Counted from the first letter of the stretch, positions 1 through 8,624 are shown. The stretch: 64,000 nucleotides of DNA from Paenibacillus sp. J5C2022 (GCF_025567625.1 NZ_JAOQJC010000019.1:62001-126000), one strand, 5' to 3'. Notes: a model not told the origin generated them from the letters alone. Numbers and translations are program-made.

Positions 1-501
1 CACAAGCGCAATATTGATCGTCAAGCTTTCCACGAAGCCGTCCCTTGGTCCCTTCAACGAGAGCTCCATCGTCGACTCTTCCGGATTCCTTCCCGGCTGA
101 TGGGCAATATTGTGCTCGAAGAACCCTTCCCGGTCCGAGAATACGAGTATGACGCTGCCGGCGAACAACCTGGCGTACAGGTGGGATGCATTGTAACGGT
201 CCAGCTCGATGAACCATTCACTGGGATGGGATACCGACTGGCTCTCTTCCTCGACGTCGGGCGATTGCCGGGACCAGCTCTCCAACCGGGGCATTAACCC
301 CATATGAAACATATTGTTGTCTATTAAGCCGTTGCAATAGAACAGATTCACTTCCAACTCATGCCGGCATCCCAGCACGAGCTTCCGCTGGAACACATCC
401 TGCGAATAGAGAAGCTTCTGGCGGAACGCTTCCAGCGTAACCGGCTTTTCGTCCCTCTTCTCCTTAGCCGCTTTCTCATTATCCAGCTCCGTTCCGTTCA
501 T
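1..501 (-). CDS. GerA-family spore germination protein (N-terminal part)
   Basis: Open reading frame on the minus strand running off the left edge; 167 codons are visible. It starts at ATG 501-499 behind a GGAGG-type site, and this ATG overlaps the TGA of the upstream permease (ATGA). The sequence resembles the N-terminal half of GerAA/Ger(x)A membrane proteins: a charged start, a segment with CRHELEVNLFYCNG and the family-typical stretch GPRDGFVESLTIN near residues 150-165. GerA-type proteins form germinant receptor complexes in the spore inner membrane with a GerB permease and a GerC lipoprotein. The gene order here is permease then GerA; any GerC gene would lie outside the window. The membrane-spanning part is not visible. 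Confidence 0.85.
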   Translation of the reverse strand, partial: MNGTELDNEKAAKEKRDEKPVTLEAFRQKLLYSQDVFQRKLVLGCRHELEVNLFYCNGLIDNNMFHMGLMPRLESWSRQSPDVEEESQSVSHPSEWFIELDRYNASHLYARLFAGSVILVFSDREGFFEHNIAHQPGRNPEESTMELSLKGPRDGFVESLTINIALV

Positions 502-1592
502 GCCGTCCCCTCCTTGCCCTTGTTGATCATGCCGATGCCCGACAATACGATCGTCAACACGATCACGACCGGACCGATATACAGGAACATCTCCTTCATC
601 CACTGCTTGTAAGGAATCATATTGCCGGCCCAATAGTAGGCGGACAGTCCCAGTACCGTCCCTGCAATGATTGCACCCGCCCATGGACGCTTCATCCGCC
701 TCACCGGAGAGTACTCCAAGACGACGTACAGCAAGAGAGATACCCGGACAAGCGCTCCCGATAGCCACTGGAATATAGCGAAGAAATCGACATGCTCGAA
801 GTATCGTCCGATCGTAACCAGCCTCCATTGCGAGAACGCGGGATATCTCATTTTCCCGGCTTCTTCAGGACCGAATTGCGATATCGCGCCCGTCAACGGA
901 CCGATCGTTAACAAGGCGAGCATAAATACCAGCAAGACGAGATGCTTCCGGCGCAGCCTCCCCCTCATATGATGCTGTACGAACAGCAGGATGAACAGCT
1001 CGCTGAAGGCGGAGATCGTGACAAGACATGCCTGCCAGACAGGAGCGTACCCGTGCTCCAGAACAGGGAGCAAGTAGCGATAATCCTTGTGGGGCAAATT
1101 GGTTGACATGACGAAATCGCCGAGTATGACGACGCCGGGAACGAGGATGCAGCTAATGTATGCGATCGTCCGCAAGCCCAGCATTACTGCATACAGGCAT
1201 ATGCTCAGAAAAGCGGCAATAACGATAGATATCGGGGTTCTTGGCAAATAGGTCGTTGATGTCCAGGAGGAGGTGACGGTTAACGTCTCTGTTCCCATAA
1301 ACAGCAAATATACAAGAAAACCGATGATGAGCAAATAAGCAAAGAAGGGATGCATCCGCTGCTTCAGCCAATGATCAATACGCACGCCGTCAAGCTCATT
1401 CAGCAATCCGTAAAGCGGCAGAAGCGTCCAAGGCAAGATGATGAGCATCGCGAGAATAACGGAAATCCAGGCATCCCGGTGCGCAACCTCCAGCAGGAAA
1501 GGGGCGATCAGCACATGATTGACCAGTCCCCCGGACAATAGGATGATGGCAAGCAACGGCCATATGCCGAATGGCTTGATTGTCATTGTCAT
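498..1592 (-). CDS. GerB-type spore germination permease
   Basis: A 364-residue, strongly hydrophobic protein with about ten predicted membrane segments, matching the GerAB/ArcD/ProY branch of the amino-acid permease superfamily in length and character. Family members are the ligand-sensing subunit of nutrient germinant receptors. It is translationally coupled to the GerA gene downstream by an ATGA overlap. The ATG at 1592 lies inside a 12-bp inverted repeat (1588-1599 with 1623-1634), so its ribosome site and start would be base-paired in the mRNA. A second in-frame ATG follows at codon 3. The germinant cannot be deduced from sequence. Confidence 0.85.
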   Translation of the reverse strand: MTMTIKPFGIWPLLAIILLSGGLVNHVLIAPFLLEVAHRDAWISVILAMLIILPWTLLPLYGLLNELDGVRIDHWLKQRMHPFFAYLLIIGFLVYLLFMGTETLTVTSSWTSTTYLPRTPISIVIAAFLSICLYAVMLGLRTIAYISCILVPGVVILGDFVMSTNLPHKDYRYLLPVLEHGYAPVWQACLVTISAFSELFILLFVQHHMRGRLRRKHLVLLVFMLALLTIGPLTGAISQFGPEEAGKMRYPAFSQWRLVTIGRYFEHVDFFAIFQWLSGALVRVSLLLYVVLEYSPVRRMKRPWAGAIIAGTVLGLSAYYWAGNMIPYKQWMKEMFLYIGPVVIVLTIVLSGIGMINKGKEGTA

Positions 1593-1634
1593 TCACTTCC
1601 TTCACAACCTAAAGGTTGCCCAGAAGTGAATGAC
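1588..1634 (-). promoter_or_regulatory. Hairpin covering the start of the GerB-type permease gene
   Basis: GTCATTCACTTC at 1588-1599 is a perfect inverted complement of GAAGTGAATGAC at 1623-1634. A further inner pairing (CAACCT/AGGTTG) extends the stem. In the minus-strand transcript the 3' arm contains the GGAAGTG ribosome site and the start codon. No T-run follows, so it does not look like an intrinsic terminator for the MFS gene upstream. Inference: it could limit translation of the permease or insulate it from read-through. Confidence 0.55.
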
Positions 1635-1662
1635 CAGATTCATGAAAGGGTGGAAAAAAGAG

Positions 1663-2868
1663 TTATGCTTTCGTTCTCTGCGAAGCAAGAAACGGGGATA
1701 TGAACCACCAGCCCAATATAGGCGATATGCCAACAGCAAGCATCAGCCAGGTGATTGCGGCTTCTGAATGATTGAATGGAAGAACGAACATGTACGCTGC
1801 GAGGCCTATCAATCGGCCAATCGTCAGCCCGCCTTCCCGAAGCACGACGAACTCCTCTCTCTCTGTCGCGCTCTGCTGGGACTGACCGATTAGATCGAAT
1901 ACGCGAGACGTCATCGGAATGATGTACAAGGGCATGAACAGCGAAGTGCCCACACCGAAAATAAGCAGCGTCGTATAGGTAACGCCGTTGAATAAAGGGA
2001 GTATAACGACTCCGAGCATAATGACGCCGACGAGCATCGCCCACTTGCGTCCGCCTTTCTTCAGCCATCTGCCGACAAGCCAGAAGCTGATCAGTGCGAC
2101 GAATGAAGTGATGAGCGAATACATGCCCAGCTTGCTCTCATCTTTGGTCGCCGTATATACCGTCAGACCGACGAGGAACATAAATACGCCCTCTCTGATG
2201 CCTTGCGCCGCAATGGCAGGCAGCATTCGCCGCCAGGGATTGCCCTTCTCCTTCAATTGCAGCCAGCCATGCTTCCAATTGTAGGCTCCGTTCGCTTGCC
2301 GCTTCTTCAGGAAGAAGCTGAGTACGACACTTACAGTGAATATGGCTAGCGATATGCTGAAGATGATTCGGTAACCCTTCACCCCCTGCATCGAAGTAAT
2401 CACAATACCCGATGTCCAGGGAGCGACGATGCCGGCTGCCGCCCCCAGCAATCCCGCCCAGCCGTTGAATCGGTCGCGCGTATCCGGCTCCGTAATTTCG
2501 AAATAGACAACATTGTAGGCAAGCCAAAACAATCCCCCGGCCAATCCGCTCAACATGCCGAGCGGGACGATCCAGCTTCGTGCCGCATCTCCCAGCACCA
2601 GCACCGCGCAATAGAATAAGCCTGACAACGCTATGCCAGCGCGCAGGCTATTCATCTTGTTATATTCTTTCACCCACTTGCCCGCCAGCCAGAACGTCAA
2701 GCCGCCTACGACGCATTGCGCCAGCGTGAACCAGCCAATAACCGAGTACGACTGACTTGCCTTCCATAAATATATCGGAAGAAAAGTGCCGGACAAGGCA
2801 TTCGATACCCCATATAAAGCTTGTACAATGAGCAGCAGAACAGCTTGTTTCTCCAGAATTCTTGCCAA
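1663..2868 (-). CDS. MFS transporter
   Basis: About 401 residues with some twelve hydrophobic segments typical of the major facilitator superfamily, including LPIYLWKASQSYSVIGWF near the N-terminus and a second-half repeat. The open frame reaches 2946, but I prefer the TTG at 2868 because GGAGG lies seven bases upstream and the first transmembrane helix begins directly after it (ARILEKQAVLLLIVQALYG). The frame upstream of the TTG has no membrane character. Substrate unknown. It lies between a zinc-ribbon gene upstream and the germination genes downstream, all on the minus strand; co-transcription is possible but unproven. Confidence 0.8.
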   Translation of the reverse strand: MARILEKQAVLLLIVQALYGVSNALSGTFLPIYLWKASQSYSVIGWFTLAQCVVGGLTFWLAGKWVKEYNKMNSLRAGIALSGLFYCAVLVLGDAARSWIVPLGMLSGLAGGLFWLAYNVVYFEITEPDTRDRFNGWAGLLGAAAGIVAPWTSGIVITSMQGVKGYRIIFSISLAIFTVSVVLSFFLKKRQANGAYNWKHGWLQLKEKGNPWRRMLPAIAAQGIREGVFMFLVGLTVYTATKDESKLGMYSLITSFVALISFWLVGRWLKKGGRKWAMLVGVIMLGVVILPLFNGVTYTTLLIFGVGTSLFMPLYIIPMTSRVFDLIGQSQQSATEREEFVVLREGGLTIGRLIGLAAYMFVLPFNHSEAAITWLMLAVGISPILGWWFISPFLASQRTKA

Positions 2869-2959
2869 AACGCGACCTCCTGATCGACCGCTGCAGCGGT
2901 AAGCGAAATACGTTTTGTCAAGTAACATGCCCTGAAGACGCAGCATCCATCCCCCTGTT

Positions 2960-3454
2960 CTAATCCGCGAGCTTCTTCAGCATGTGAAGCCGCTCCTCAA
3001 GCGCAAGCTGCGAGGACGCATGATGGCAGGCTGGGCATATGTACCATTTCACATGGAAAGGATTGGGCAATATCGGCTGCCCGGTAGCTTCCGGCACGAA
3101 TGGCTGGAAGTTGTCCCCTCCAATCGTCTGCATGCCCGCTTCCAGCATATATTCCCGGCAAGACGGACATTCCGGCGCTTCGTCCTGTTCATCGATGATG
3201 CGCTGCATGACGCTGCCTGCGGCAAGCATGCTTCGGCTCGTCCGGGTATAGCCTTCTTCGTCTTCCAGCCACCTTTCATCGGAGCCTTCTTCGTTATCCG
3301 TTCCGCTTGGTTCCGCTGGGTCGTCCATTCCCACTTCAACCGATCTGTAGCCGCCCAGCTCGTTCTCGCAATGCGGGCAATGCGATTCCGGCCCGATCTC
3401 CTCATCCCATACGATTTCTGTTGCACACCATGGACATAACTGCCGATCTTCCAT
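2960..3454 (-). CDS. Zinc-ribbon protein of unknown function
   Basis: A 164-residue soluble, acidic protein. Four CxxC pairs are visible: CPWC and CPHC near residues 8 and 27, and CPSC and CPAC in the C-terminal half, which suggests two zinc ribbons. The middle (DDPAEPSGTDNEEGSDERWLEDEEG) is acidic and probably disordered. The start at 3454 has a GGAAG site. I do not recognise a characterised homologue; a structural zinc-binding or nucleic-acid-associated role is inference only. Spacing to the MFS gene downstream is about 90 bp. Confidence 0.7.
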   Translation of the reverse strand: MEDRQLCPWCATEIVWDEEIGPESHCPHCENELGGYRSVEVGMDDPAEPSGTDNEEGSDERWLEDEEGYTRTSRSMLAAGSVMQRIIDEQDEAPECPSCREYMLEAGMQTIGGDNFQPFVPEATGQPILPNPFHVKWYICPACHHASSQLALEERLHMLKKLAD

Positions 3455-3491
3455 TATTCACGACTTCCTTTCTTATGCATACCGTCAACTT

Positions 3492-3575
3492 TTATCCGTT
3501 AAATACCATATACAAGACGCCGAAGGCGAAAAACAGTATCGCCACTACGAGCAATATTCTCCACAAATACTCCAT
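3492..3575 (-). CDS. 27-residue single-pass membrane peptide
   Basis: A short minus-strand frame starting at ATG 3575 behind a strong GGGAGGAG site. The peptide begins MEYLWRILLVVAILFFAFG and consists almost entirely of one hydrophobic helix, ending in VFNG before TAA. It sits between the DUF350 gene (start-to-stop gap 28 bp) and the zinc-ribbon gene. The perfect ribosome site and one-helix composition support a real micro-protein. No function can be assigned. Confidence 0.5.
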   Translation of the reverse strand: MEYLWRILLVVAILFFAFGVLYMVFNG

Positions 3576-3603
3576 ACTAGCTCCTCCCGGCTATATCTTG
3601 GCA

Positions 3604-4026
3604 TTATATCATCACGCTGGCTCCGATGACATATGACAAGGCAATGGAAATGATCATTGCAATGAACCCCACTGCACGATTGTCGTTCGCAATCTCCTCA
3701 TCAATCCGGAATACGGGCGTGAGGAACTCGAACAAGAAATATGCGATCAGCAAAATGATAAAGCCGTATGCTCCCCAAATCAGAAACTGGTAGATGGAAT
3801 CGTTCGCTTCGATGGAGAAGCGAAAGATGTTGCATATGCCGAATATTTTGCCTCCGGTTGCCATCGCTACGGAAACATTGCCCTGCTTAATCTCTCCCCA
3901 GCACTTATACTTGGTGACAAGCTCAAATAAGGAAAGGAATACAATCAGCGATAGCACCGCAACCGACACATAGACTATAGTAGCAGCGTAAGGATTCGTC
4001 AGCAGCATATCGATATCCGTATCCAT
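3604..4026 (-). CDS. DUF350 family membrane protein
   Basis: A 140-residue integral membrane protein with four hydrophobic segments. It has the DUF350 hallmarks: a repeated helix-pair layout, the stretch VSVAMATGGKIFG following the first pair, and an N-D-N-R-A-V-G-type motif in the second half. The start at 4026 has GAGGGG at suitable distance. The gene begins 28 bp after mutS2 and is probably co-transcribed with it. Function of the family is not established in my knowledge. Confidence 0.75.
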   Translation of the reverse strand: MDTDIDMLLTNPYAATIVYVSVAVLSLIVFLSLFELVTKYKCWGEIKQGNVSVAMATGGKIFGICNIFRFSIEANDSIYQFLIWGAYGFIILLIAYFLFEFLTPVFRIDEEIANDNRAVGFIAMIISIALSYVIGASVMI

Positions 4027-4054
4027 GCTTCATTCCCCTCTTTCTGTCTTGATC

Positions 4055-6418
4055 CTATTTCAACTCGGCGACGGTAACCCCAATGCCGCCTTCCCCGTAA
4101 TTTCCGCTGCGGAAGCTCTTCACATGGCTGTGCTTTCGCAAATATTGCTGGATGCCCGTGCGCAAAACTCCTGTTCCTTTGCCATGAATAAGGTACACCT
4201 GCCCCATTCCGGCGAGGAACGATTCGTCCAGGAACCGGTCAACCTCCATCAGCGCCTCCTCGAGACTTTCGCCTCGCAAATCCAACTCCATCTTCACATC
4301 GTCGCCTCGCGTGCGCTTCAGGCTGGCGGCATTCTTGACGGGGGCGTGAGCGGCCGGCTGCTTCGCCTTAATAAGCTCCAAGTCCTGAAGCGGAACCTTC
4401 ATCTTCAGAATGCCCAGCTGCACGGTTGCTTCCGAGCCATGCATCTCCGCGATAAAACCCTTCTGATTCAGACTGTGCACCTTCACCTCATCGCCTGCTT
4501 CGAGCTTCTCCGGCTTGCCTGCGGGTGACGAGGCACGCATCCGTTCTGATTCCTTCGGAGCAGCTTCCTCCAGCTTGCGGCGGGCTTCAATTAGCTTGTG
4601 CTCCTTGATGGATGCCCCTTCCTCCAGCGCCTGCTTCCTGAGATCGGCAATAATCGACTCGGCTTCGGCCTTCGCCTTGACAAGCACCTGACGCGCCTCT
4701 GCCTTCGACTTCTCAAGCAGCTTGTCCTTCTGTTCCTGGAACCGCTCGCGCTCGGCCTCGAGCTTCGCTCTCAGCTCCTCCGTCTCGCGCCGCAGCGCTT
4801 CAGCCGTCTGACGCTCCGATTCGGCGCTCAGACGATTCTCCTCCAGCGAGGCAATCATGCTCTCTACCCGCTGATCCTCCTCACTCACCTCTCCGGCAGC
4901 CCGATCGATGATGGATCGGTGGAGTCCCAGCCGCTCTGCAATGGCGAATGCATTGCTTCGTCCCGGCACACCTACGAGCAGGCGGTATGTCGGACTTAAT
5001 GTCGCTACATCGAATTCCATGCTGGCGTTAATGACGCCCTTGCGGTTATACGCATATGCCTTCAGTTCGCTGTAATGCGTCGTGGCGACGATTCGGCAGC
5101 CTCTGGCATGAACATGCTCCAGAATGGCGATCGCCAGCGCGGAGCCTTCCGCCGGATCGGTACCGGCGCCAAGCTCGTCAAGCAGCACCAGGCTCTTCGA
5201 GGTCATCTCCCCGAGAATGGATATAATGTTCGTCAGATGGCTGGAGAACGTACTCAAGCTCTGCTCAATGCTCTGTTCGTCGCCGATATCGGCGTAGATG
5301 GCATCGAATACACATAGCTGGCTGCCTTCCTCCGCAGGTACGAACAGGCCCGACATGGCCATCAAGCTCAGCAGCCCGATCGTCTTCAGTGAGACCGTCT
5401 TGCCGCCTGTATTGGGGCCAGTCACAATAATGCTGCTGTAGGAATTGCCCAGCTCCACATCAAGCGGAACGACCTTGGCCTGCTCGATCAGCGGATGGCG
5501 GCCTCGCTTCAGCTTAATGAAGCCCCTGTCGTTCATTCGCGGGCGGGAAGCTTTCATCGCATGGGCAAGTCTCGCCTTGGCGAAAGTGAAGTCGAGCTGC
5601 CCCAGAATGTCGGAGTTGATTAGCAGATCATCGGCGTATTCCGCTACCGCAGCCGTAAGCTTCTGCAATATTTTCTCGATCTCCCTTATTTCGGATGCTT
5701 TCAGCTCGCGCAGCTTGTTGTTCATGGCTACGATCGCTTCCGGCTCGATGAACAGCGTGGCTCCGGAGCCGGACTGATCGTGTACGATGCCGCCGAAGTT
5801 GGAGCGGTATTCCGCTTTCACGGGAATGACGAAGCGATCCCCCCGCAGGGTCACTATTGCATCTTGCAGCATCTTCTGCACCGAAGAGGAACGAACCATC
5901 GCCTCCAGCTTCTCCCTGATGCGCGATTCGCCGGAGCGGAGCTCGCGCCTGATGGAAGCAAGCTCCACGCTCGCGCTGTCGAGCACTTCCGCTTCTTCGC
6001 CGATACAAGCGAATATTTGATCCTCTATCGCTTTGTGCTCCTGTATGTTGTCGGCAAGGCTTCGGAGCAGCGGGATGGGATGACCTTCATGAATAGCCGC
6101 AATATGCTTTTTGACGCGGCGTCCGCCTCTGGAGGTAGAGCCGATGCTCAGCAGCTCCGATGGATTCAGTGTGCCTCCGATCTTCGAGCGGTGCAGCGCA
6201 GAGCGTATATCCACGACTCCGCCGAACGGAGCGCTTCCCTTCAGCCTGTCCGCCGCATAGGCCTCATCGGTAGTCTGCAGCATTTCCTTTACGGACTCCA
6301 GCTCACTTACCGGCTTAAGCTCCATTGCAGCCGATTTGCCCAGCGATGTGGCGGCATGCTGAACTAATTTATCTATAATTTTGCTGTATTCCAATGTTTT
6401 CAGTATTTTTCCGTTCAA
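4055..6418 (-). CDS. mutS2: Endonuclease MutS2
   Basis: About 787 residues, the usual MutS2 length. Visible landmarks are an N-terminal helical core, the Walker A motif GPNTGGKT around residue 330, Walker B and signature region (LLDELGAGTDPAEGSALA), a long charged coiled coil (residues about 510-620), and a C-terminal Smr nuclease domain (LDLRG...HGKGTGVLR). MutS2 acts on branched or recombination DNA and, in Bacillus, on collided ribosomes; it lacks the mismatch-binding domain of MutS. The frame is open to 6439, but the TTG at 6418 has GGAG eight bases upstream and gives the typical N-terminus (NGKILKTLEYSKI). In Bacillus mutS2 lies near pheST and zapA, as here. Confidence 0.95.
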   Translation of the reverse strand: MNGKILKTLEYSKIIDKLVQHAATSLGKSAAMELKPVSELESVKEMLQTTDEAYAADRLKGSAPFGGVVDIRSALHRSKIGGTLNPSELLSIGSTSRGGRRVKKHIAAIHEGHPIPLLRSLADNIQEHKAIEDQIFACIGEEAEVLDSASVELASIRRELRSGESRIREKLEAMVRSSSVQKMLQDAIVTLRGDRFVIPVKAEYRSNFGGIVHDQSGSGATLFIEPEAIVAMNNKLRELKASEIREIEKILQKLTAAVAEYADDLLINSDILGQLDFTFAKARLAHAMKASRPRMNDRGFIKLKRGRHPLIEQAKVVPLDVELGNSYSSIIVTGPNTGGKTVSLKTIGLLSLMAMSGLFVPAEEGSQLCVFDAIYADIGDEQSIEQSLSTFSSHLTNIISILGEMTSKSLVLLDELGAGTDPAEGSALAIAILEHVHARGCRIVATTHYSELKAYAYNRKGVINASMEFDVATLSPTYRLLVGVPGRSNAFAIAERLGLHRSIIDRAAGEVSEEDQRVESMIASLEENRLSAESERQTAEALRRETEELRAKLEAERERFQEQKDKLLEKSKAEARQVLVKAKAEAESIIADLRKQALEEGASIKEHKLIEARRKLEEAAPKESERMRASSPAGKPEKLEAGDEVKVHSLNQKGFIAEMHGSEATVQLGILKMKVPLQDLELIKAKQPAAHAPVKNAASLKRTRGDDVKMELDLRGESLEEALMEVDRFLDESFLAGMGQVYLIHGKGTGVLRTGIQQYLRKHSHVKSFRSGNYGEGGIGVTVAELK

Positions 6419-6616
6419 GCCTAACACTCCTCTCGCCATTATATTATAGCCGATGACTGAACCCGTTGCACGGGCGGAAATCGTTTAAAGCGTCGGCGAA
6501 GCATAATTTATGTCAATACGGTCACACTAATAGCGCATGAACCGCTGCATGAAAGTTCCTTTCGTACAGCGATTAAAAGGATATACGTCCACCAAATTTG
6601 AAGGAGGAATACCATA

Positions 6617-6976
6617 ATGACGTTCTTGGGACATGTTGTCCGATTTATTGTATCGGCATTGGTTTTAATGGTAGTAGGCTGGATTGTTCCTCAATTTAGT
6701 GTCGGCGGATTTTGGAGCGCACTATTCCTCGCTCTGGTCATCGCAGTGCTTGGCTGGATCGTTGAGGCCATATTCGGCAAAAAAGTAACTCCGTTCGGAA
6801 GGGGCATCGTGGGCTTCCTCGCGAGCGCAGCCGTTATCTGGGTAGCCCAGTTCGTCGTCAGCGGCGTAAGTGTGTCCTGGTTAGGCGCCATACTGGCAGC
6901 GCTGGCCATCGGGATTATCGATCTGTTCATTCCCGTCAGCACGCCTTATGAAGCGGGCAGAAGCCGCAACGATTAG
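6617..6976 (+). CDS. Small membrane protein of the phage-holin-4/YvlD family
   Basis: A 119-residue protein with four hydrophobic helices and a C-terminal tail, starting at 6617 behind GAAGGAGGAAT. Composition and the GWIVPQF...GxxxALxxALVIAVLGWIVE pattern match the YvlD/phage_holin_4_2 family. These are ordinary chromosomal membrane proteins in Firmicutes despite the name, so this is not evidence of a prophage. Function unknown. The transcript would run through the 36-bp repeats downstream to the terminator at 7340-7381. Confidence 0.75.
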   Translation: MTFLGHVVRFIVSALVLMVVGWIVPQFSVGGFWSALFLALVIAVLGWIVEAIFGKKVTPFGRGIVGFLASAAVIWVAQFVVSGVSVSWLGAILAALAIGIIDLFIPVSTPYEAGRSRND

Positions 6977-7014
6977 ATACAGGTTACTTATCGGGAGCAT
7001 CGCTGCTGCCAATC

Positions 7015-7255
7015 AGTTACAACCAATGGGTACTGCAATCGGTGCTACAATCGGTACTACAATCGGTGCAGGTGCAGACATCCTTACAGACAATCGCTAC
7101 AGCCAATCGTTACAACCAGCGCTACTGAATCGCTACAGCCAATAGTTACAACCAACGCTACTGAATCGCTACAGCTAATCGTTACAACCAGCGCTACTGA
7201 ATCGCTACAGTCAATCGTTACAACCAGCGCTACTGAATCGCTACAGCCAATGTGC
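7015..7255 (+). repeat. 36-bp tandem repeats
   Basis: GCTACTGAATCGCTACAG recurs at 7121, 7157, 7193 and 7229, exactly 36 bp apart. Each copy is joined by the motif YYAATCGTTACAACCAGC with a few substitutions. A more degenerate version (tacaatcggtgctac-type) extends back to about 7015. The period is a multiple of three and free of stops, which creates spurious open frames. The array lies between the small membrane protein gene and its terminator, so it is probably transcribed as 3' untranslated RNA. Confidence 0.85.
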
Positions 7256-7339
7256 GTTTGCTCCATCGCAATGTGACGGATCTGAGAAGCCTTCATGCCG
7301 ATTATGATCCTTCATCCTTTCCAATCAACGACCGTTTCA

Positions 7340-7381
7340 GCCCATGCTTCCGTCGCCAACGGACATGGGCCATTCTTTTTT
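7340..7381 (+). terminator. Rho-independent terminator
   Basis: GCCCATG and TCCGT pair with ACGGA and CATGGGC around a CGCCA loop, followed by CATTCTTTTTT. This is a strong intrinsic terminator for the transcript starting upstream of 6617. Confidence 0.85.
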
Positions 7382-7508
7382 CAACTTACTGTCATGATGT
7401 TGTCACATAGTCGCCATAACTCATGTATAAAGCTGTGATATTCTTCGCTACAATGATTATGAATAGAAGCTTTATAGCTATTTATTGACAGGAAGGAGAA
7501 TCTCTATA

Positions 7509-7913
7509 ATGAAGAAATGGGTCGTATTTATTTCAATTTTGAGCATTGCGCTTGTAGTTGCTGCGTGCGGTGCCAACTCTGGCGGCAATAAGCCTGCTGG
7601 CGGTACAGCAGAAGGAAGTGGCGAAGAGAATTCCGCTCCGGCCAGCTCCGGTTCAGGTCTGACGATTACGGCATCTAACTGGGAATTCGATAAAGAGGAG
7701 TACAAAATTAAAGCCGGCGAAAAAATCGATTTGACATTCAAGTCTATTGATGGCGTACATGGCATGACCATTATGAAAACGGATTATAAGAACATAGGCA
7801 TGGACGAAACTGTCGCTGTCAAAATTGACGAACCTGGCACATACAACATCGTTTGCTCCGTCTCGTGCGGCGTTGGCCACGCAAAAATGCGGGCGAAGCT
7901 CATAGTGGAATAG
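7509..7913 (+). CDS. CuA-type cupredoxin lipoprotein
   Basis: A 134-residue protein with a lipoprotein signal (hydrophobic stretch ending VVAAC, lipidation at Cys20), a Gly/Ser-rich linker (about residues 21-50) and one cupredoxin domain (51-134). The C-terminus has Cys116-x3-Cys120-x3-His124-x2-Met127, the exact CuA ligand spacing of cytochrome oxidase subunit II. His84 in DGVHGM is well placed as the remaining ligand. It therefore resembles the soluble CuA domain of subunit II without the two transmembrane helices. ATG 7509 is chosen because AAGGAG lies ten bases upstream and the signal peptide starts there. No other oxidase genes are nearby. Possible roles (inference): extracytoplasmic electron transfer, copper delivery to an oxidase, or nitric/nitrous oxide chemistry. 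Confidence 0.85.
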   Translation: MKKWVVFISILSIALVVAACGANSGGNKPAGGTAEGSGEENSAPASSGSGLTITASNWEFDKEEYKIKAGEKIDLTFKSIDGVHGMTIMKTDYKNIGMDETVAVKIDEPGTYNIVCSVSCGVGHAKMRAKLIVE

Positions 7914-7999
7914 CGCCATTACCGTTGTCTTGTCTGACTTGCCTAACTTATCCAACCAATGTTGCCCAAGGTTAAAGAAAGAAGCGACATAACCTGCAA

Positions 8000-8050
8000 G
8001 GCGCTGTAGAGAAAGTAGAAGCTACTTTCCCCTCAGCGCCTTGATTTGTT
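8000..8050 (+). terminator. Rho-independent terminator after the CuA lipoprotein gene
   Basis: GGCGCTG (8000-8006) and GAAAGTAG (8011-8018) pair with CTACTTTC (8022-8029) and CAGCGCC (8034-8040), followed by TTGATTTGTTT. Confidence 0.8.
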
Positions 8051-8084
8051 TAATACATCCACCTCTATCCAGCATTGAACGAAA

Positions 8085-8624
8085 ATGTACAGAAAGATCG
8101 TACAAGTGATCCGGTTGACTACCTTTTCCCACCTGCTTTGTATGAATAATCGTACAGGCGCTCCTGTTAACTACCTTTTCCCACCTGTTTTGTATGAATA
8201 ATCGTACAAAAGTGTTGGGGCGAGCATCTGAGGCGAGTGGTTTGTATGAAAAATCGTACAAAAGTGGTGGATCGAGCGGCTGGAGCGAGTGGTTTGTATG
8301 AAAAATCGTACAAAAGTGGTGGATCGAGCGGCGGAGCGGGTGGTTTGTATGAAAAAACATACAAAAGTGGTGGATCGAGCGGCGGAGCGAGTGGTTTGTA
8401 TGAAAATTCGTACAAAAGTGGTGGATCGAGCGGCTGGAGCGAGTGGTTTGTATGAAAATTCGTACAAAAGTGGTGGATCGAGCGGCTGGAGCGGGGGGTT
8501 TGTATGAAAAAACATACAAAAGTGGTGGATCGAGCGGCTGGAGCGAGTGGTTTGTATGAATAATCGTACAAGTGCTCCAGTTGATTACCCTTTCGCACCT
8601 GCTTTGTACGAAAACAACAATGGC
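8085..8624. repeat. Array of 22-bp palindromes at 52-bp spacing (array A)
   Basis: Palindromes with arms TTTGTAYG and CRTACAAA around a six-base AT-rich centre start at 8137, 8189, 8241, 8293, 8344, 8395, 8447, 8499, 8551 and (degenerate) 8085 and 8603. Spacing is 52 bp, twice 51. The 29-30-bp linkers are near-identical inside the array (AGTGGTGGATCGAGCGGC-type) and of a different kind at both ends (TTGACTACCTTTTCCCACC-type). In the units at 8344 and 8499 the right arm is CATACAAA, fully matching the TATG of the left arm, whereas the others carry a G-T wobble. The array lies between two convergent genes. Long open frames across it are artefacts. Confidence 0.9.

Noticed and set aside
6617..6976. 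Prophage holin
   Set aside because: The family name includes holin, but the gene stands alone among housekeeping genes and such proteins are common chromosomal membrane proteins.
7948..8000. Additional gene between the CuA lipoprotein and array A
   Set aside because: Only a terminator is seen; no start with a ribosome site.
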